Shown here one piece after another: positions 21,536-34,389 of a stretch of 64,000 nucleotides of DNA. Source of the stretch: Elmis aenea. Taxonomy: Eukaryota; Arthropoda; Insecta; Coleoptera; Elmidae. The translations under genes were made by a program, and so were the position numbers. The stretch is taken from assembly GCA_947652605.1 (NCBI GenBank), contig OX393577.1, positions 20,091,466-20,155,465 on the forward strand, given 5' to 3'. The notes beneath the pieces are model-generated. The model did no database searches, had not been told where the DNA came from, and was given only the letters and a program-made list of their open reading frames with translations. How positions within the stretch are numbered: position 1 is the stretch's first letter; every line of letters begins with the position of its first letter.

Positions 21536-22261
21536 AAATTCTTTGTAGTTAATCTTTGTAGATTAAAGCAAATGTTTTTTTTGTAAAAGTTTTGTAAACA
21601 AAAAATAAACTGAACGTGCTTATTAATAGATACATTCGTATTCATTATTTTAAAGAACATAAATTTCTATAAAGTAAACTAAACGGTTTAAACAGTTAAG
21701 CATTTCTGTAAACTCGCTGGAAACCGAAACTTTATAACTTTCGACTGGATTCTGTAAAGTACGTAATAAAGCAATCCGTGCTATCATAAAGAACACAACA
21801 CAAACAAAACCACATAAATATAGCAGAGGCGGTAATTATAACATTTACCCGTTCCTTCCCAGTTAATAACGGGCTTTTCTTTTATTTTTCAAGTTTAATC
21901 TGAGTTTTAATTTGGCTTTCAACCGCTAAACTAATTAGAGTTAATTACTAACATTAGACGAACATAGTGCAGCGGTATTACTTTAATCACCGTTTCATTT
22001 TGTAGTGCAAATGTATATCAAATTGCATATTGTACATTAAAGTTCGCTGTTTTTTGCTTACAATGCTTTTATTGTACAAGTACAGCACCGATTTTCCGAA
22101 ACTTTTGGATTCAAAGCCTTACCGGAAAAAGCATTTTGCTTGATCAACCGTAAAGCCATAGCTTGAATTAAATTTAAACAAATTAAGTTAAGAATCTTAC
22201 ATACTGCTGCACCACCACTAATAAGTGCAGCGTAAATATTTTTTCTACTACCACTAATGTA
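21536..22261. other. Unannotated AT-rich interval
   Basis: No supported gene or repeat. Confidence 0.5.
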
Positions 22262-22545
22262 AATTACTCTTACCGTACAGCCTGCATTCAAGTGAGTCCT
22301 ATCGCACGGTAAGCAAAACGCACCCTTGGCTAAAAATGTCAAAGTAGGCTTACGTCAAAATTGACAAGACAACGTAATTACAGGTGTATATTACCCAAAA
22401 AGCTGTTAAATCGTAGGTATTATGTGTTCGTAGAAAAAGTAAGCTATAAAACACGAGTTGTAAAGCAATTACGCACTCGTGGAAATAACTTTTCCACTCG
22501 TGCGTAATATGCTTCTTATAACTCTTGTTATGTAATATAATACTA
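22262..22545. repeat. Dispersed repeat R1, copy 2
   Basis: This is the second copy of the repeat described at 15405-15715. In this copy gcactcgtggaaataac and ttttccactcgtgcg form a tight hairpin, a possible clue to a DNA-element end. The following 22546-23210 shows no feature. Confidence 0.7.
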
Positions 22546-23214
22546 TAAATAAGCGCGTCCTACAGACAATGCTATCTGTGACCGCCCAGTGAACTAATCT
22601 GGTAGACGCAGGAATTTTAAATTCCCCTCGTAATTCAGTCCGGACTAAAACAGGTGCCGAATTATCAGTTGCCAAAAAAACGGTGTTCTACCTGTATTTG
22701 CAAAGTTGCAAAATCTATTAAATTTGTCAGTTTTCTAAAAATTTAAGTTTTGATCAAAACTAACTTATTTTGCATCTACAAAACATCTGATTTACAAACA
22801 CATTGCAATTTATTTAAATGAATCTGATTTTCTTTAAATCAAGCTTTGTAAATTGGGCAACAAAACACATTTTCTGCTTATTTATTTAATATAAAACAAA
22901 ACGTGTAAATGTCTGAAAAATAGCATTGGGTGTATATGAATCTGTTTAGTTTTAAAGGTGATGAATTGGTAGAGAAACTGATTTGTATTGTCGAGATTTA
23001 AGACCCACCACCTAAGAAATAACAGAACTGCTAGCATAAATTTGAATTAAGCTTAGTTTTACCACAGCGACGATAAATCTTTACCATATTTTGTTTATGT
23101 ATGTTATTACCTACTCAAGTTTTTACATGAGTTTATTGTAACTTTATAATTACGTTGATTCAAAGCTGGTCATATCAATAGAACTTCAATTAGAAAAAAT
23201 ATATAGATACAAAA

Positions 23215-23615
23215 GCCAGAGTATTCAACAGTGTATTTGCTTACGTAATAACTTACGGTAAAGAATCTTGGGTGCTAGATAACAGGACTAAAAGCAGGTT
23301 ACAAGCAAGTTAAATGAAATATTTAAGAGAGGCTGCAGATGTAACTAGAAGGGGCAGAATTAACAATTACATTGTAAGATGTTGGTTCAAAGATTCTATG
23401 GGAACATAATAGCAAAGAGCCCAGCCAACGTGGATCTCACAAGAATGAAAGTAGAAAAGTGAAACAAATATTGAAAGGGGGTGTTGGCAAAAAAAAGAGG
23501 GAAGCCCAAAAGAACCTGGATGGGGAGATAGCCAAGATACTTAATGAAGAAGAGCTAACATGGGGACAAACGGAGGACAGACGGGGTGGAGAACTTTCGT
23601 ACATCTTCACATCTC
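23215..23615 (+). pseudogene. LINE C-terminal fragment, plus strand
   Basis: The plus strand reads TYGKESWVLDNRTKSRLQAS, then MKYLREAADVTRRGRIN, the post-RT region of an RTE-like LINE family (the pattern E-W-L...K-R-Q...E-FLR...R-D-I-N). A K/R-rich tail typical of the C-terminus follows. Several stops and a frameshift. It differs from the minus-strand family in sequence, so it is a second related family. Confidence 0.65.
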
Positions 23616-23623
23616 TACACCGT

Positions 23624-23975
23624 CAGTGTTTCTTAAACTGTGGGTCGCAACTCGCGACCCAAAAGAGGGCCGCGAGAATTTTATTCTGAGTCGCGAACCA
23701 TATTGAAACTAATAATAAAGTTTTTATTTATTTAACCAAGCCGGAAATGAATATTATATTCATTTTAAAGGTAATTTTTTGTGTAATGAGATTTTGAGTT
23801 TTAGTTGATAGATAAATTTAATGGTAAATTTAATATGTCTTTTTTTACAATTATAAAAATAAAAAAGGTTTTGAATGGTTCATATTATCGTTTTAAAGTG
23901 TCTAAATTTTGTTGGGTCGAGACAATTTTTTGGGTTGGATAGTGGGTCGCAAAGAAAAAAGTTTAAGAAACACTG
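23624..23975. mobile_element. hAT-type MITE (CAGTGTTTCTTAAAC termini)
   Basis: The termini cagtgtttcttaaact and agtttaagaaacactg are perfectly inverted, with subterminal gtgggtcgcaa phrases at both ends. The CAGTG start fits hAT. I could not see a clean 8-bp target duplication. The interior is AT-rich without coding. Confidence 0.75.
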
Positions 23976-25158
23976 TGGTAGAGGACGGGTTATAACCATA
24001 AGTAAATTATCTTTAGCAGAATCTCTCTTTTCAGACTTTCGCCTCTCTTTCCGGGCGAATAGACAAAAGAATTGAATTTTTTGAAAAGTAATTTTGCAAC
24101 TAAATATGTTTATATTAATGGTTATTAATGTTAAACGCTATTTCTCAAATTTTAATAATGTACTTTGCACATATTTATGTTTGAGTTTACAATCTAAAAT
24201 AACCTGCGATTGTCCCTCGGTCCCAATGAAACTTATTTGAGTTCAAAATACAGTACATCCAGAGTGTAATACCGTATACGTACATAAAGCATATTATGTG
24301 GGAAATATTTTGTCCCAGATACATTGTATCCAAGTTGTACTGTACCCGAGATTTATCTTGTCTAAGCAGATTGAGGTCAAGTTAAGCTTTGTGTGGGATG
24401 TATTTCGCAAACCATAAAACTCTTTCGCTGTTAGAGCTTCGCTTCTCAGAACTATCACATCGCGTAGTAAACATTGAGTTATTTTCAGCAATTTTTTTGA
24501 ATACATGATACATTCATTCCAGCAAAAAAAAAACTGACATTCTAAATTCACAAGTTATACAAATACATTTTTATTAAATATCCAATCATAAAATATACTC
24601 ACTAAATATTGCTACAAACATTTATCCTTGCTAACCATGATTTAACCTCTAGGAAAATGAACAAAAGCTTCAATGAAATCAAATATTAAAAAGTTTTAAT
24701 GCACTCGATCAAAAAAAAAATTATAAAATGATTAAAATAAAACACAAATAAGGCGTTTATTTTAAAAGTGCCATTAAAGCTGTTAAAGTTAAAGCTGTCT
24801 ACGATTACAAACATATAGTATTTTTAGCTTTAAACATTTAACTTGCAAATAAAATTTTAATAAAATAGTAAAAGCGTTTATTTTTAAAATGGCATAATGA
24901 TGAATCTGCTTACCTTATACTCCCAATGTACCACAACTATTTTAAGAATTTAAACATAGAGAAATGTTCGAACACCCATTAATGACAATAATTCAATACA
25001 TAAAAAAACTTTTATGTAAAATACGTTGTATTAATTACTTTTACTCACATATATTTCAAAATGTATTGATAAACTTATTGCTTATGTATTTTATGAATAG
25101 TAATGATAATGGAAAAATACTTAATCTATGTTGTAGGTTTCCGCGGCCGATGTACAAT
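23976..25158. other. Unannotated AT-rich interval
   Basis: No gene found. Short direct similarity exists between ggcgtttattttaaaagtgcc (about 24752) and agcgtttatttttaaaatggc (about 24873), probably a decayed local duplication. Confidence 0.4.
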
Positions 25159-25464
25159 GTATATCAGTTGTTTCCGGGTTGGAACCGCGTCGAAGGTTTC
25201 TTCATAACCGACGTTTCGTCCTCTTTTATTGGGGACATCTTCAGGGTTGTTGGTTAAACAGCACTGGCGAGTCATTCGTGTCTGGAGCGTGTAATCTACT
25301 GGTTATCAGCCTCTTCTAAGAATTATGGAGGGGGTAGCCGTTGTCTCGGTTGCGCCAGTTGCTGTTTAACCAACAACCCTAAAGATGTCCCTGATAAAGG
25401 AGGACGAAACGTCGGTTATGAAAAAACCTTCGACGCGGTTCCAACCCGGTAACAACTTATATAC
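25159..25464. repeat. 110-bp inverted repeat with hammerhead-like core
   Basis: The left arm 25159-25269 and right arm 25352-25464 are inverted copies around an 82-bp spacer. Read on the minus strand of the left arm, the unit contains ctgaagatgtcccc, then ggacgaaacgtcgg. The order CUGANGA, a short stem (GUCC/GGAC), then GAAAC is that of a hammerhead-ribozyme core, and such cores are known in the terminal repeats of Penelope-like retroelements. The stem register is off by one base, so activity is doubtful. It may be paired pseudo-LTR fragments of such an element. Confidence 0.6.
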
Positions 25465-27194
25465 AAAAATACTTAATTAAACTTGTATGAAATACAATGT
25501 AAAAATTACTTACAGTATATAATTTCCTCATAAATATTCTTAAATTACTGTCTTATTCTTATCACACACCACATCAGTAAAATACATCGATCAAAATCAA
25601 CATAAGTCCGTAGGTTTTATAAACCATTAATTTTAAAAGTAGCTTTAGTCAGTCACTTTATAGTAAGAAAAATAGCGATTCGTTAACGCATGTGCGAAAT
25701 TCTGTATACTAAGAAAACTATAAGTAACTGAGAAAACAAATCTAAGTAAAGAAATTCTATAGTAACAATTAAAATGCAAAACATTAAATATCTTAAAATA
25801 ACATAAAAGTGACTTATGCCACTTTCAAAATAAATTGCTTAAATATTAAACATAAATTAAATTTAATACATTAAATAAAAATTTAACTAATAAGTGCAAG
25901 TTTCTATTATAAGATTCGGGAAGTTTATTTTATATGTATCTATTTAATTTATGTTTTTTTAGTATCTGTTCTGTATTTCCATTCCCAATAACTTTGAAGA
26001 TTAAATAATTTTGTTACTATTCTCTGTGGTTTCTTAAATGTTTCACATTGCACTTTGGTGCACTGGAACAATTTTTATTTTTTTGTTTGTGCAATAAATT
26101 CAGAAATAAAATAAAGTGGAGAATGTCTCCACAAAGGTCTCACTTCTTGTTCATTCAAACTGACGCATCGCATTGAATTGCCGTGTCCAAGCTCCGAGAT
26201 AATTATTAAACTTGAGATTCTGTTTCAAATATAAGAGAAAGAAAGTGGAATCAAACGCCTGCAGGGTAAATAAATTGCCAATCAACATCTCTCAGGGTTC
26301 TCTTTACCTCGGGCTTTCAGCCCCATTCCTTTGACTAGGGTGGAGGTTGGCACAATAAGGGAAGCTCGATATTGCTGCTCAGGAAATTGATGAAATGTAC
26401 AGTTTTCTTACAAAAAGTACAACATGAGAAAATTTATTTTTGATTGCTTGGTGTGAAAACCTTCACTTTTAATAACTAAAACGCAGTGATCACAAGTTAA
26501 AATCTACTAAAACTGATAAAAACATCTAACATCCTGTCTCTTTGAACTTAATTGCCGCGAATAAATCTTCAATAATAAAAACAAATGCTGGTGTCTCTAC
26601 TACATCAATTTCGCCAGACATACTCCCTCAAAAACACAATTATTTCCATGATAATAGGACCTTAATAAGCACGACGTGTATTGGTAATGTTATTATGTAC
26701 ATACATCACATCGGCACTTTCTGCGTTTAAACAATAAATGCGGTACCAATTCCATCAGCTTTGTGACACACAATGTAATTTACCTTGCGTTTGATGAAGC
26801 ACCCAGCTCCGTTTGTAATGAAATTACGAAACAATCTACGGTACATTCATATGGGAACGAGGACCGAAAATGTTTAAAAGCGGTTTGGTTTTCGGTAACA
26901 CATGCAGTTTCCCAACCACAGTATACATGCAATTACTTATAAATATTAAAACTGCCATTAGCACTCGCTGTTTATTGTTTCATAAATTTATGGCAATTCA
27001 GTTAAACAACTCTTAAGATTTTGCAGTTATTTCATTTTAAATATTAACATAACAGTGCCAAAGATAATAGAAAATGACTGCTGTAAAACAATATTTTTCA
27101 TTTTATATTTATTCCGTTAATAAATAATTAATATACCAATAGGTACATCAAATAAAATTTCACCAGAAATCATTTAATTTTATACGTAGTTCAT
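25465..27194. other. Unannotated interval with non-repeat segments
   Basis: 25465-26090 is AT-rich and featureless. 26100-26400 and 26750-26950 are less AT-rich, with no similarity to the repeats in this window (for example cctcgggctttcagcccc near 26308). They may be host non-coding sequence. The small plus-strand ORF at 26542-26730 has no domain. Confidence 0.35.
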
Positions 27195-28890
27195 ACTACG
27201 TTTACAAACTAAAAATAAACGTCGACACAACAAAATATTTAGTTGTAAACAATAAGAATGTACTAAATCAACAAGTCATAGAACTGGATGGTCTAGCATT
27301 AAATAGAATTGATGAAATTAAATATTTAGCTGTAATAAAAGACGATAAGCTAAATTTATTATAAAAGTAATACAGATTATAAAGTTACAAAAAAATTGAT
27401 TTCCTATGTCGTTTAAGTAGTAAACTCACAATTATTTACAAAATTCTGATATACAAAAGTATCATAGAAGCTCATTTTAAATACTGCTCTATTATATTAT
27501 TTCTGACAAATGCTAATGCAAATTAGGACTATGAGAATTATTTTCAGGTACACCAAAATTAATGTAATGCTAGATACTTAGCATCAAACAACTGATAATT
27601 TTTATTACGATTATTTTAATTTTAAAAATTATAAATAACTTGCTTCCAAATTGTTTGTTAAAATATATAATCTGAAATTCTGAAATTCAACTTATCCAAC
27701 TAGAAACGGTAAAGATTTTAAATTGCCATTCAGAAAACGAAATTACACCCGAAATAATCTGTTTTATAAAGGATTAAAAGTTTATAACTATCTATCAAAC
27801 GAGGTTAAAGATAAAACTAATATTGTAAGGTTTAGCTAGTCTCAATAGTTTTATAAAGAAAAGCTTTTAATGTTATACTTACCGGGTGATTCAGTTTGAC
27901 TGTCGCACCCCTATAACTTTTTAATTATTGAAAATACCTTATATTTTTGGAAACGGTAGCAAATTCTCTATTAAATGATGTGCATTTGTTATATCTACAA
28001 TGACGTATGTCAATTCTGCGATAGGCAACTCTTTTTTTTAATAACATAGTATACATTTTGTTGTTCATTTGGATAGAGAATTTAATTATGCTTACATAAG
28101 AAATTTTTCGAGAAAATCAGTTCAAAGTTTATTCAAGTCATAGCAAACTGTCTATTTAACATAACAAAAAACGATCAAACCTTAAAAATTATACTGTTAC
28201 TATAAATGAAAATGTATTAAATATTAATTTTTAATAAAAATAACAACAAATAATAAACGTCGACATAAAAAATTAGGCTTTAATGTATTCACATTCCAAA
28301 CACAGTTATCCTCTATTTGTAACTGCTTGATTGAAATTAGAGTCTATTTTTTTTATGTCAGCGTTTATTATTTGTTTTTATTTTTATTAAAAATTCACTT
28401 TTAATACATTTCCATTGATAGTTATGGTATAATTTTTAAGATTTGATCGTTTATTGTTTTGTTAAATAGACCGTTTGCTATGATTTGAATAAACTTTGAA
28501 CTGATTTTTCTCGAAAAATTTCTTATGTAAGCATACTTTTTTAATACATGGTCAGATTCAGAATTAAACTCTCTATCCGAATCAACAAAAAATTTATATT
28601 ATGCAATTTAAAAAAAAACAGTTGCCCTTCGCGGATTTCATAGATAACAAATGCACTCCATTTAGTAGAGAATGTGTCGCCGTTTTCAAAAATATGAGGT
28701 TTGTTGGGGTTATTTTCAATAATTAAAAAGTGATAGGGGTGCGACAGTCAAACTGAATCACCCGGTATATTAGTATGTGTAACCTCTACACTCTACAACA
28801 CCTATGGTAGATAAGTAAGTAAGTATTAGTATGTGTATGTTATATAGTTGTAAAATAATTAACCAAGCGCTAAATAAATATCATTATTAT
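27195..28890 (+). pseudogene. Decayed LINE tail (non-LTR, copy 1), interrupted
   Basis: Plus-strand frames show KTKYLVVNNKNV, the LDGLALNRIDEIKYL block, then YKSIIEAHFKYCSIILFL and a C-terminal region. This is the post-RT part of a non-LTR element of the jockey/CR1/L2 kind (K-K-F-RLS...IYKSII-HF-YCS). Stops are frequent. The foldback element 27882-28765 sits inside its 3' part, and the LINE resumes at 28768 and ends in a (cat)tattat tail at 28890. A second copy lies at 30230-30760. Confidence 0.7.
27882..28765. mobile_element. Foldback element with CCGGGTGATTCAG termini
   Basis: The left end ccgggtgattcagtttgact and right end agtcaaactgaatcacccgg are perfect inversions, flanked by TA (27880-27881, 28766-28767). 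The arms stay complementary for about 390 bp (for example gcttacataagaaatttttc against gaaaaatttcttatgtaagc). The loop lies around 28240-28380. It inserted in a LINE 3' region. It is related to the half element at 28892. Confidence 0.9.
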
Positions 28891-28891
28891 A

Positions 28892-29260
28892 CAGGGTGAT
28901 TCAGTTTGACTGTCGCACCACTACGACTTTGTTATTTTAAGAGCAAACCCCCATAAACCTTATAATTTTGTAAATCGTGGAAAACTCTTTATCCAATGAT
29001 GTTCAAATGTTTTTTCGACGACGAAATATGACAGACTGGCTCTAGTCAACTTTTTTCATTGAAATAATATGGTATACTTTTTTTTATTGTTTCTGATGGA
29101 GAATTAAATTCTTAATCCAAAAAAGCATTAAAAAAACAAGCACACAAGAAAATTTTTGAGAAAAATGAATTTAAAACTTATTTATCATTTTCGCAAAATC
29201 GTTGTATTTGACCAAACAAAAAACAATCGTTGTAGTTATTAACATTTTATAACTTGTCCA
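28892..29260 (+). mobile_element. One-armed copy of the GGGTGATTCAG foldback family
   Basis: It starts tacagggtgattcagtttga with TA at 28890-28891 and follows the left arm of 27882-28765 in order (tgtcgcacc, aactctttatccaatgatg, atagtatac-like ggtatac, gaaaatttttgagaaaaatg). No right arm or right terminus is found. The starting base differs (TACAGGGTG rather than TACCGGGTG), linking this family to the main group. Confidence 0.75.
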
Positions 29261-30229
29261 ATTATGTTTTAGAAGTATTATATTTTCGACGAAAAATCAT
29301 GATTTTGTGAGCATTATAATCAAAATTGAGCACTCTCGAAACTGATTTAATGACCTTTCAGTCATAAGTTTCTCAAACTACACGTACAATTAGTTTGTTA
29401 TTAAGTTTGCCTTAATAATTCGATTTCAGGATTCAACTAATATCAAATAATTGAAACTAATACAACCATTAACAGCTTTCACAATATAATCATGTGCTTC
29501 TGCAACAGAAACCTTAATAAAAATTAACTGCTTAATTTCAGATCTCCTACCGATAAAGAAATATCTCCGGATAATTGCACTAGTGCAAGGTAACTATTAA
29601 ATTCCGAGTATTTATTTGTTTTTGCAACGTTAGTAACGAAAGCTCCCCCTCATGTCTATAGCAACCGATGTGTTCCTGCAAGAACGCTTCCGTTACCAAC
29701 GAATTCAATCAGAAACGATTGTTTAGGAGTTGTATTTCCTCTGCAGCTTCTGATAGAAACAGTAGTTCTGATATTCCACATTATGAACAATAAACATCCG
29801 TTTTGGTATCAACGCCTGATCGAGAGAGGAAATGCAGTAAGCTCTGCATGCTGAGCGATATATTTAGTAAAAGGCACAACGTTTATTAAAACTGTTGACT
29901 TTAATTGAGCGGGTACTCATTAAGAAAATACGTACTAAAAAATACAACAAATTTTAATATAATATGTACAATGTTCAGGCGAAGAGAAACCACCAGATTC
30001 GTTAAAGATTGCAGTGAGGAACATTAGAAAATGTTTAATCAAAGTTGTATACAACAACAAATAATACTTTGATATGGACTTGTCTTAGTTTAATGTTTTT
30101 GAATGTTTTTTTTACATTTTAAGTTCATCTTTTTCATTTAAGGTTCATCTGCACAATTTTTTCATTAAAAAAGTATACATTAGATTAGAGTGTTAAATAT
30201 AAATTGCCAATGTTTAATTATGTGCATTT
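29261..30229. other. Unannotated interval with non-repeat segment 29540-29900
   Basis: 29540-29900 is relatively GC-rich and has no repeat similarity (for example aacgaaagctccccctcatg). It is a candidate conserved non-coding block. No exon found. Confidence 0.35.
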
Positions 30230-30760
30230 AAATGTATATTCCAGTTCTTACTAAAATTTTTATTTACAAAAGTATCATAGCACCCCATTTGGCATACTGC
30301 TCTAATATTTTATTTCAAGCTAATACTTATGATTTAGACCAGCTTCAAAAATTGCAAAATAGGGCTATGAAAATTATTTTATAACTGTACCAGATACATC
30401 AAAATTACTCTAATGCTAGAAACATTATAGTGGTTTAGCGTTAAACAACGAATAATTTTTAATACGATTATTTTCATTTTCAAGATTATAAATAACCTGC
30501 TTTTAAATTCTTTGTTAAAATATATAAACTAAAATTCTGATATTCATAATTATCTGACTAGAAACTGTAAAGACTTTAAATTGCCATTCAGGACACGAAA
30601 ATACACTCAAAATTCTGTATTTTATTAAGGACTGAAATTTGGTAACAATCTAATAGGCGGCGAACTTAAAAGTGAAACTAATATTGTAAGGTTTAGACTT
30701 AAGCTCAGTAGTAGTTATATTAAGAAAAAATTTTAATTGTTATATATTTATATACGTAAG
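30230..30760 (+). pseudogene. Decayed LINE tail, copy 2
   Basis: This is homologous to 27420-27880 in the same order and orientation: acaaaagtatcatag, tactgctctaatatt, ctagaaactgtaaag, aaattgccattcagg and attgtaaggttta. Copy 2 retains LQKLQNRAMKII, lost in copy 1. Both are 5'-truncated and degenerate. Confidence 0.7.
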
Positions 30761-32788
30761 CTATAATTTTTTTTATTAGATATTATTTAAAATTTGCAAT
30801 AATAATTTTGCGTTACCACATGTAGTCTCATTATCAGTCCAAGGGCATTAATTTGTGCGCACGTGCGATCACATAAGAATTTGGAGCAAAAAAGCATTAT
30901 AGGAGATGACACACACTCTCTACTTTTTGCACATTACAGCTCGAAAACACACTGCATGTTTTAATTTACAAAATTATACAGTGCGTGTATTATAATCAGA
31001 TGGATGCAATATTAATTTTTGCAAAAATATAATTAATGCTACTCAACTTCATTAACAAATAAATACATTTCTATAACGTAAATAAATCTTATTCATATCA
31101 TAAACGTTTAACACTGATACATCTAGTAATTAATTGTTTATGTAAACATTTAAAAGAAAATAGCTTTACTTAAATTATTTTGTTTTTAGTCAAAAGTTTA
31201 AGAATTTTAAATCGAGATTTTACTTACTGAAATTTAAGTACATGTTAGATTATAATGTAGGCATAATTATTTAAAGAATTCTCAACAACATGTTAAGATG
31301 ATTGCATTCATCATCGTGGCTCAACTTAAACTCAAATTGTAGAGTCCGAAATTTAAGAATTCTTAATCAAATTTTTTTGTTATTACAATTTAAGCACATT
31401 TTTGTATACAACACAATCATTTGTACACACAAATTTTAAACTTAACTCAAATAATGAAATTTATTACTCAATATTTGCTTTTGCAATTCCAAGTGCGAGT
31501 TCAATTTTAAGATTTTCATTAGTTAAAATAATACACAATTTTGCATACAACTTTTGTATTACATAAATGATACCCCGTATCATATATAACCCACAAATAA
31601 TGGTGGCCTCTCTGGCTACCAAAAAAATTTCAATCATTTAATAAAACATGACAACAAAACCTTTAAAAAAAATTATCTTACAGAGCTGACTTTAATTAAT
31701 TAATAAAATTTAAACTTCTGCTTTGCAATCCGACGTTAGAGAATTTGAATTCGAGTTTTTTATTGATTCAAACAGAATTAAGTACAACAGTATACATAAA
31801 ATAAAATACACCAAAAAATTACATTTAAAATTCCAATAATTGTTGCTAGCAGTTCAAAGTTTAAAAATTCCAAATTTAGTTCTAAACGGTTTAAGATTTA
31901 AGCACATTTTGTGCACCTTGTAAGCATTACAATGTACAAAATTGCATGAAGAATTATGTAAAAGATTATACATCATGTTAGATATCTTCAATGTGCAAAG
32001 AGCGTTTTTTTGAAAATCCTTTCGCTACACAAACTGCTATATTCTAAAAGTTGCATAATAATATTGTTTGTATTAAGTAACATTAATTGCTTTATTTTAC
32101 ACATTAATTTTGAATGAAGCTCATACATGATGGAAGTTATTTAGTAGCTTAACCGACCCGTTAAAAAATTATCTTTAACAAGAACATTTCCATTAATCAC
32201 ACAGGAAAACTTTTTGTTGTTAACGTTAAAACAACAGCTAAGTTATTAGATTCCTTTTGAACCCTTAATTACGCCGATAACTTAATTTAATTCCCAGCAT
32301 TACGGCAAAATTTATGTTGTCTAAGTAAACTTCGTCCAAAATTGTTTCTGATAAATTTTAATGAAGCTCCATCATTCAACTGATAAACAGCCCAAAAATG
32401 GAATTTCATAGATCAATACAACATATTTTAAGTTCATTCTTGTGCAAAAGCTTTGTGCGGTATATGGCATGACGGTCTAGACCTAACACAGCACATTATT
32501 CACCCTCGTGTTGCAGAAATACGCAATTTTGGTGGTTCCCAAGCTCGATGCATAAATAACCAGAATTTAGAAGCTAGCGCATACGCACTCCACGATTGGA
32601 GGTTCATAATAAAACACAAGTTGACTTTACAACTATGTTGAGCCCATTTTAAATTTCATTTTGTTTATTAATTATTGCAACAGCTCAATTCATTATTGGC
32701 CTTTTTTTCTATTGATGAGGAGCGAGAGGTTAAATACAGATTTTAATTTCCTAAAAGCTTTCAGATGTGAAATTTTTCTGCTTTTTAA
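30761..32788. other. Unannotated AT-rich interval
   Basis: About 2 kb with no gene, RNA or repeat that I can support. The plus-strand ORF at 32453-32641 shows no domain. Confidence 0.45.
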
Positions 32789-33545
32789 TCAGATCCTTTT
32801 ATACCTTTCGGTGTCGAGTAATGTTTTTCTAGTCATGTTTATCCACCTCTCTCTATCGTTGGTCAACTGTGGTATATCTCTCCACTTGACCCCTCTTTTT
32901 TCTAGTCCCTGCATCTCTTTTTTTTTGTTTCTTCCTTTACTTCTTTTTCCCTCGATCTCCATATCCATCCTCCTTTTGGCGTACGTAACTTCTGACATGT
33001 GTAATTGATGTCCAAACGATATTAGTTGGTTTGGCTCTATCTTTTTCTGTTGACATTTTCCCAATTCTTACTTATATTTCAGAAACTTGAGCACTAACTA
33101 GAAAGCAAAAACAAAGGATACAGAGCCAGGAGATGATATTTTTGATATGAACAGAAGGAGTAAACTAATTGATAAGATAAGCAACGATAAAGTTAGAAAA
33201 AGTCTAGGAAGATGGAGACAAACCAATAATTAAAATAGCTGGGACCAAGAACAAAATGGGAAAACCAAGTAAGACATGGATTAGAAGAAAAAAAATATTC
33301 AGCTGGAGAGGTTTGCCACAGTAAGCCAATAATAGATAGAGATGGAGAAACATAATCAAGAACTAGAAAAAACACCTTGAAACCAAAAGGTGCAAGAGGA
33401 CTTGATTAAAAAGAAAAAGATCTTCCTCTCCTTCACTTTTTCAAATTTTTCAAAGTTAATCTTATCGATTGGTCTACCTCCACCTATTCTTATTAATCTC
33501 ATTTCCCAAGGCTGTATCCTTCGTTTGTGTTTTTTTTTTTTTTTT
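32789..33545. pseudogene. Head-to-head RTE-like LINE fragments
   Basis: 32789-33064 reads on the minus strand as a LINE C-terminus (QLISFGHQLHMSEVTYAKRR, then KGRNKK). Immediately after it, 33065-33415 reads on the plus strand as the same ORF's upstream part (ILTYISETWALTRKQKQRIQ, then KLIDKISNDKVRKSLG). 33420-33530 returns to the minus strand. This is an internal inversion or three independent pieces of one family, all frame-broken. Confidence 0.65.
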
Positions 33546-34389
33546 AAATTATTTTAAGTTTAGGGAGTGTAAATAAAGTACAACCACTTGACAAGTTATA
33601 GCTGTTATTCATTTTACAACCAATTGTGTTTTCTTGATTCTCTTCTAAACCTAGATTTGCCTTAAAATCAATTAACGAATAATGAATACAATCGAGTGTA
33701 TTTAGGAGCGTTTTATAAGTCTTGAGGAGTTTAATTTTGTTCATGATAGATATACAATTAAAATAATTGAAATAACAATCTAACTTCATGCACTAATGAC
33801 TCATAATCGTGTACAATACGATTTAATATTGCAGTGCAATAATTCACGTTTTGTTTGTTTGGGGGTAGGACAGTGGTAAGTAAACAGAATGTTGTGATTG
33901 TGAATATTTAGGCAGTGCTGTACTCTAGAGGTGTCACACGAGTGCCTATTCCACAACTTTAGATCGATATATGAGCTCGACTGAAATTCGCCGCTTAGAC
34001 GCATTACCCCAGAGAATTACAAGCTATCCCGTTGGACTTACACATTCATTATAGCCACTTAAATTAAAACAACTAACTTCTTAGAACTTTGTTAATGTCT
34101 AAACATGAAGAGGGTTCCAACGTCAAAACGCGTCAGTTTATTTTCCCAGAAGATTAATATACATAAAGATGTACGAACATAACTCGTACAGACCAAAAAA
34201 ATATTGCTAGGAACTTCACAGAATTTTTTTATTGCTTATCAGAAATTTATCTTAAATATTTCCAAATTTTGAAAATTTAAGATAGTTTAAGGACACTCGT
34301 ATTTTGTTTAGCATTTGAGAACATGCCTACTTACTAGGGTACGAGATTTGAAGGTAAAAACTCAATTAGCATGCAGAAATAGATGCAAT
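33546..34389. other. Unannotated interval
   Basis: No repeat structure or domain. Two minus-strand ORFs (33544-33789, 33801-34004) lack recognisable motifs. Confidence 0.4.
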
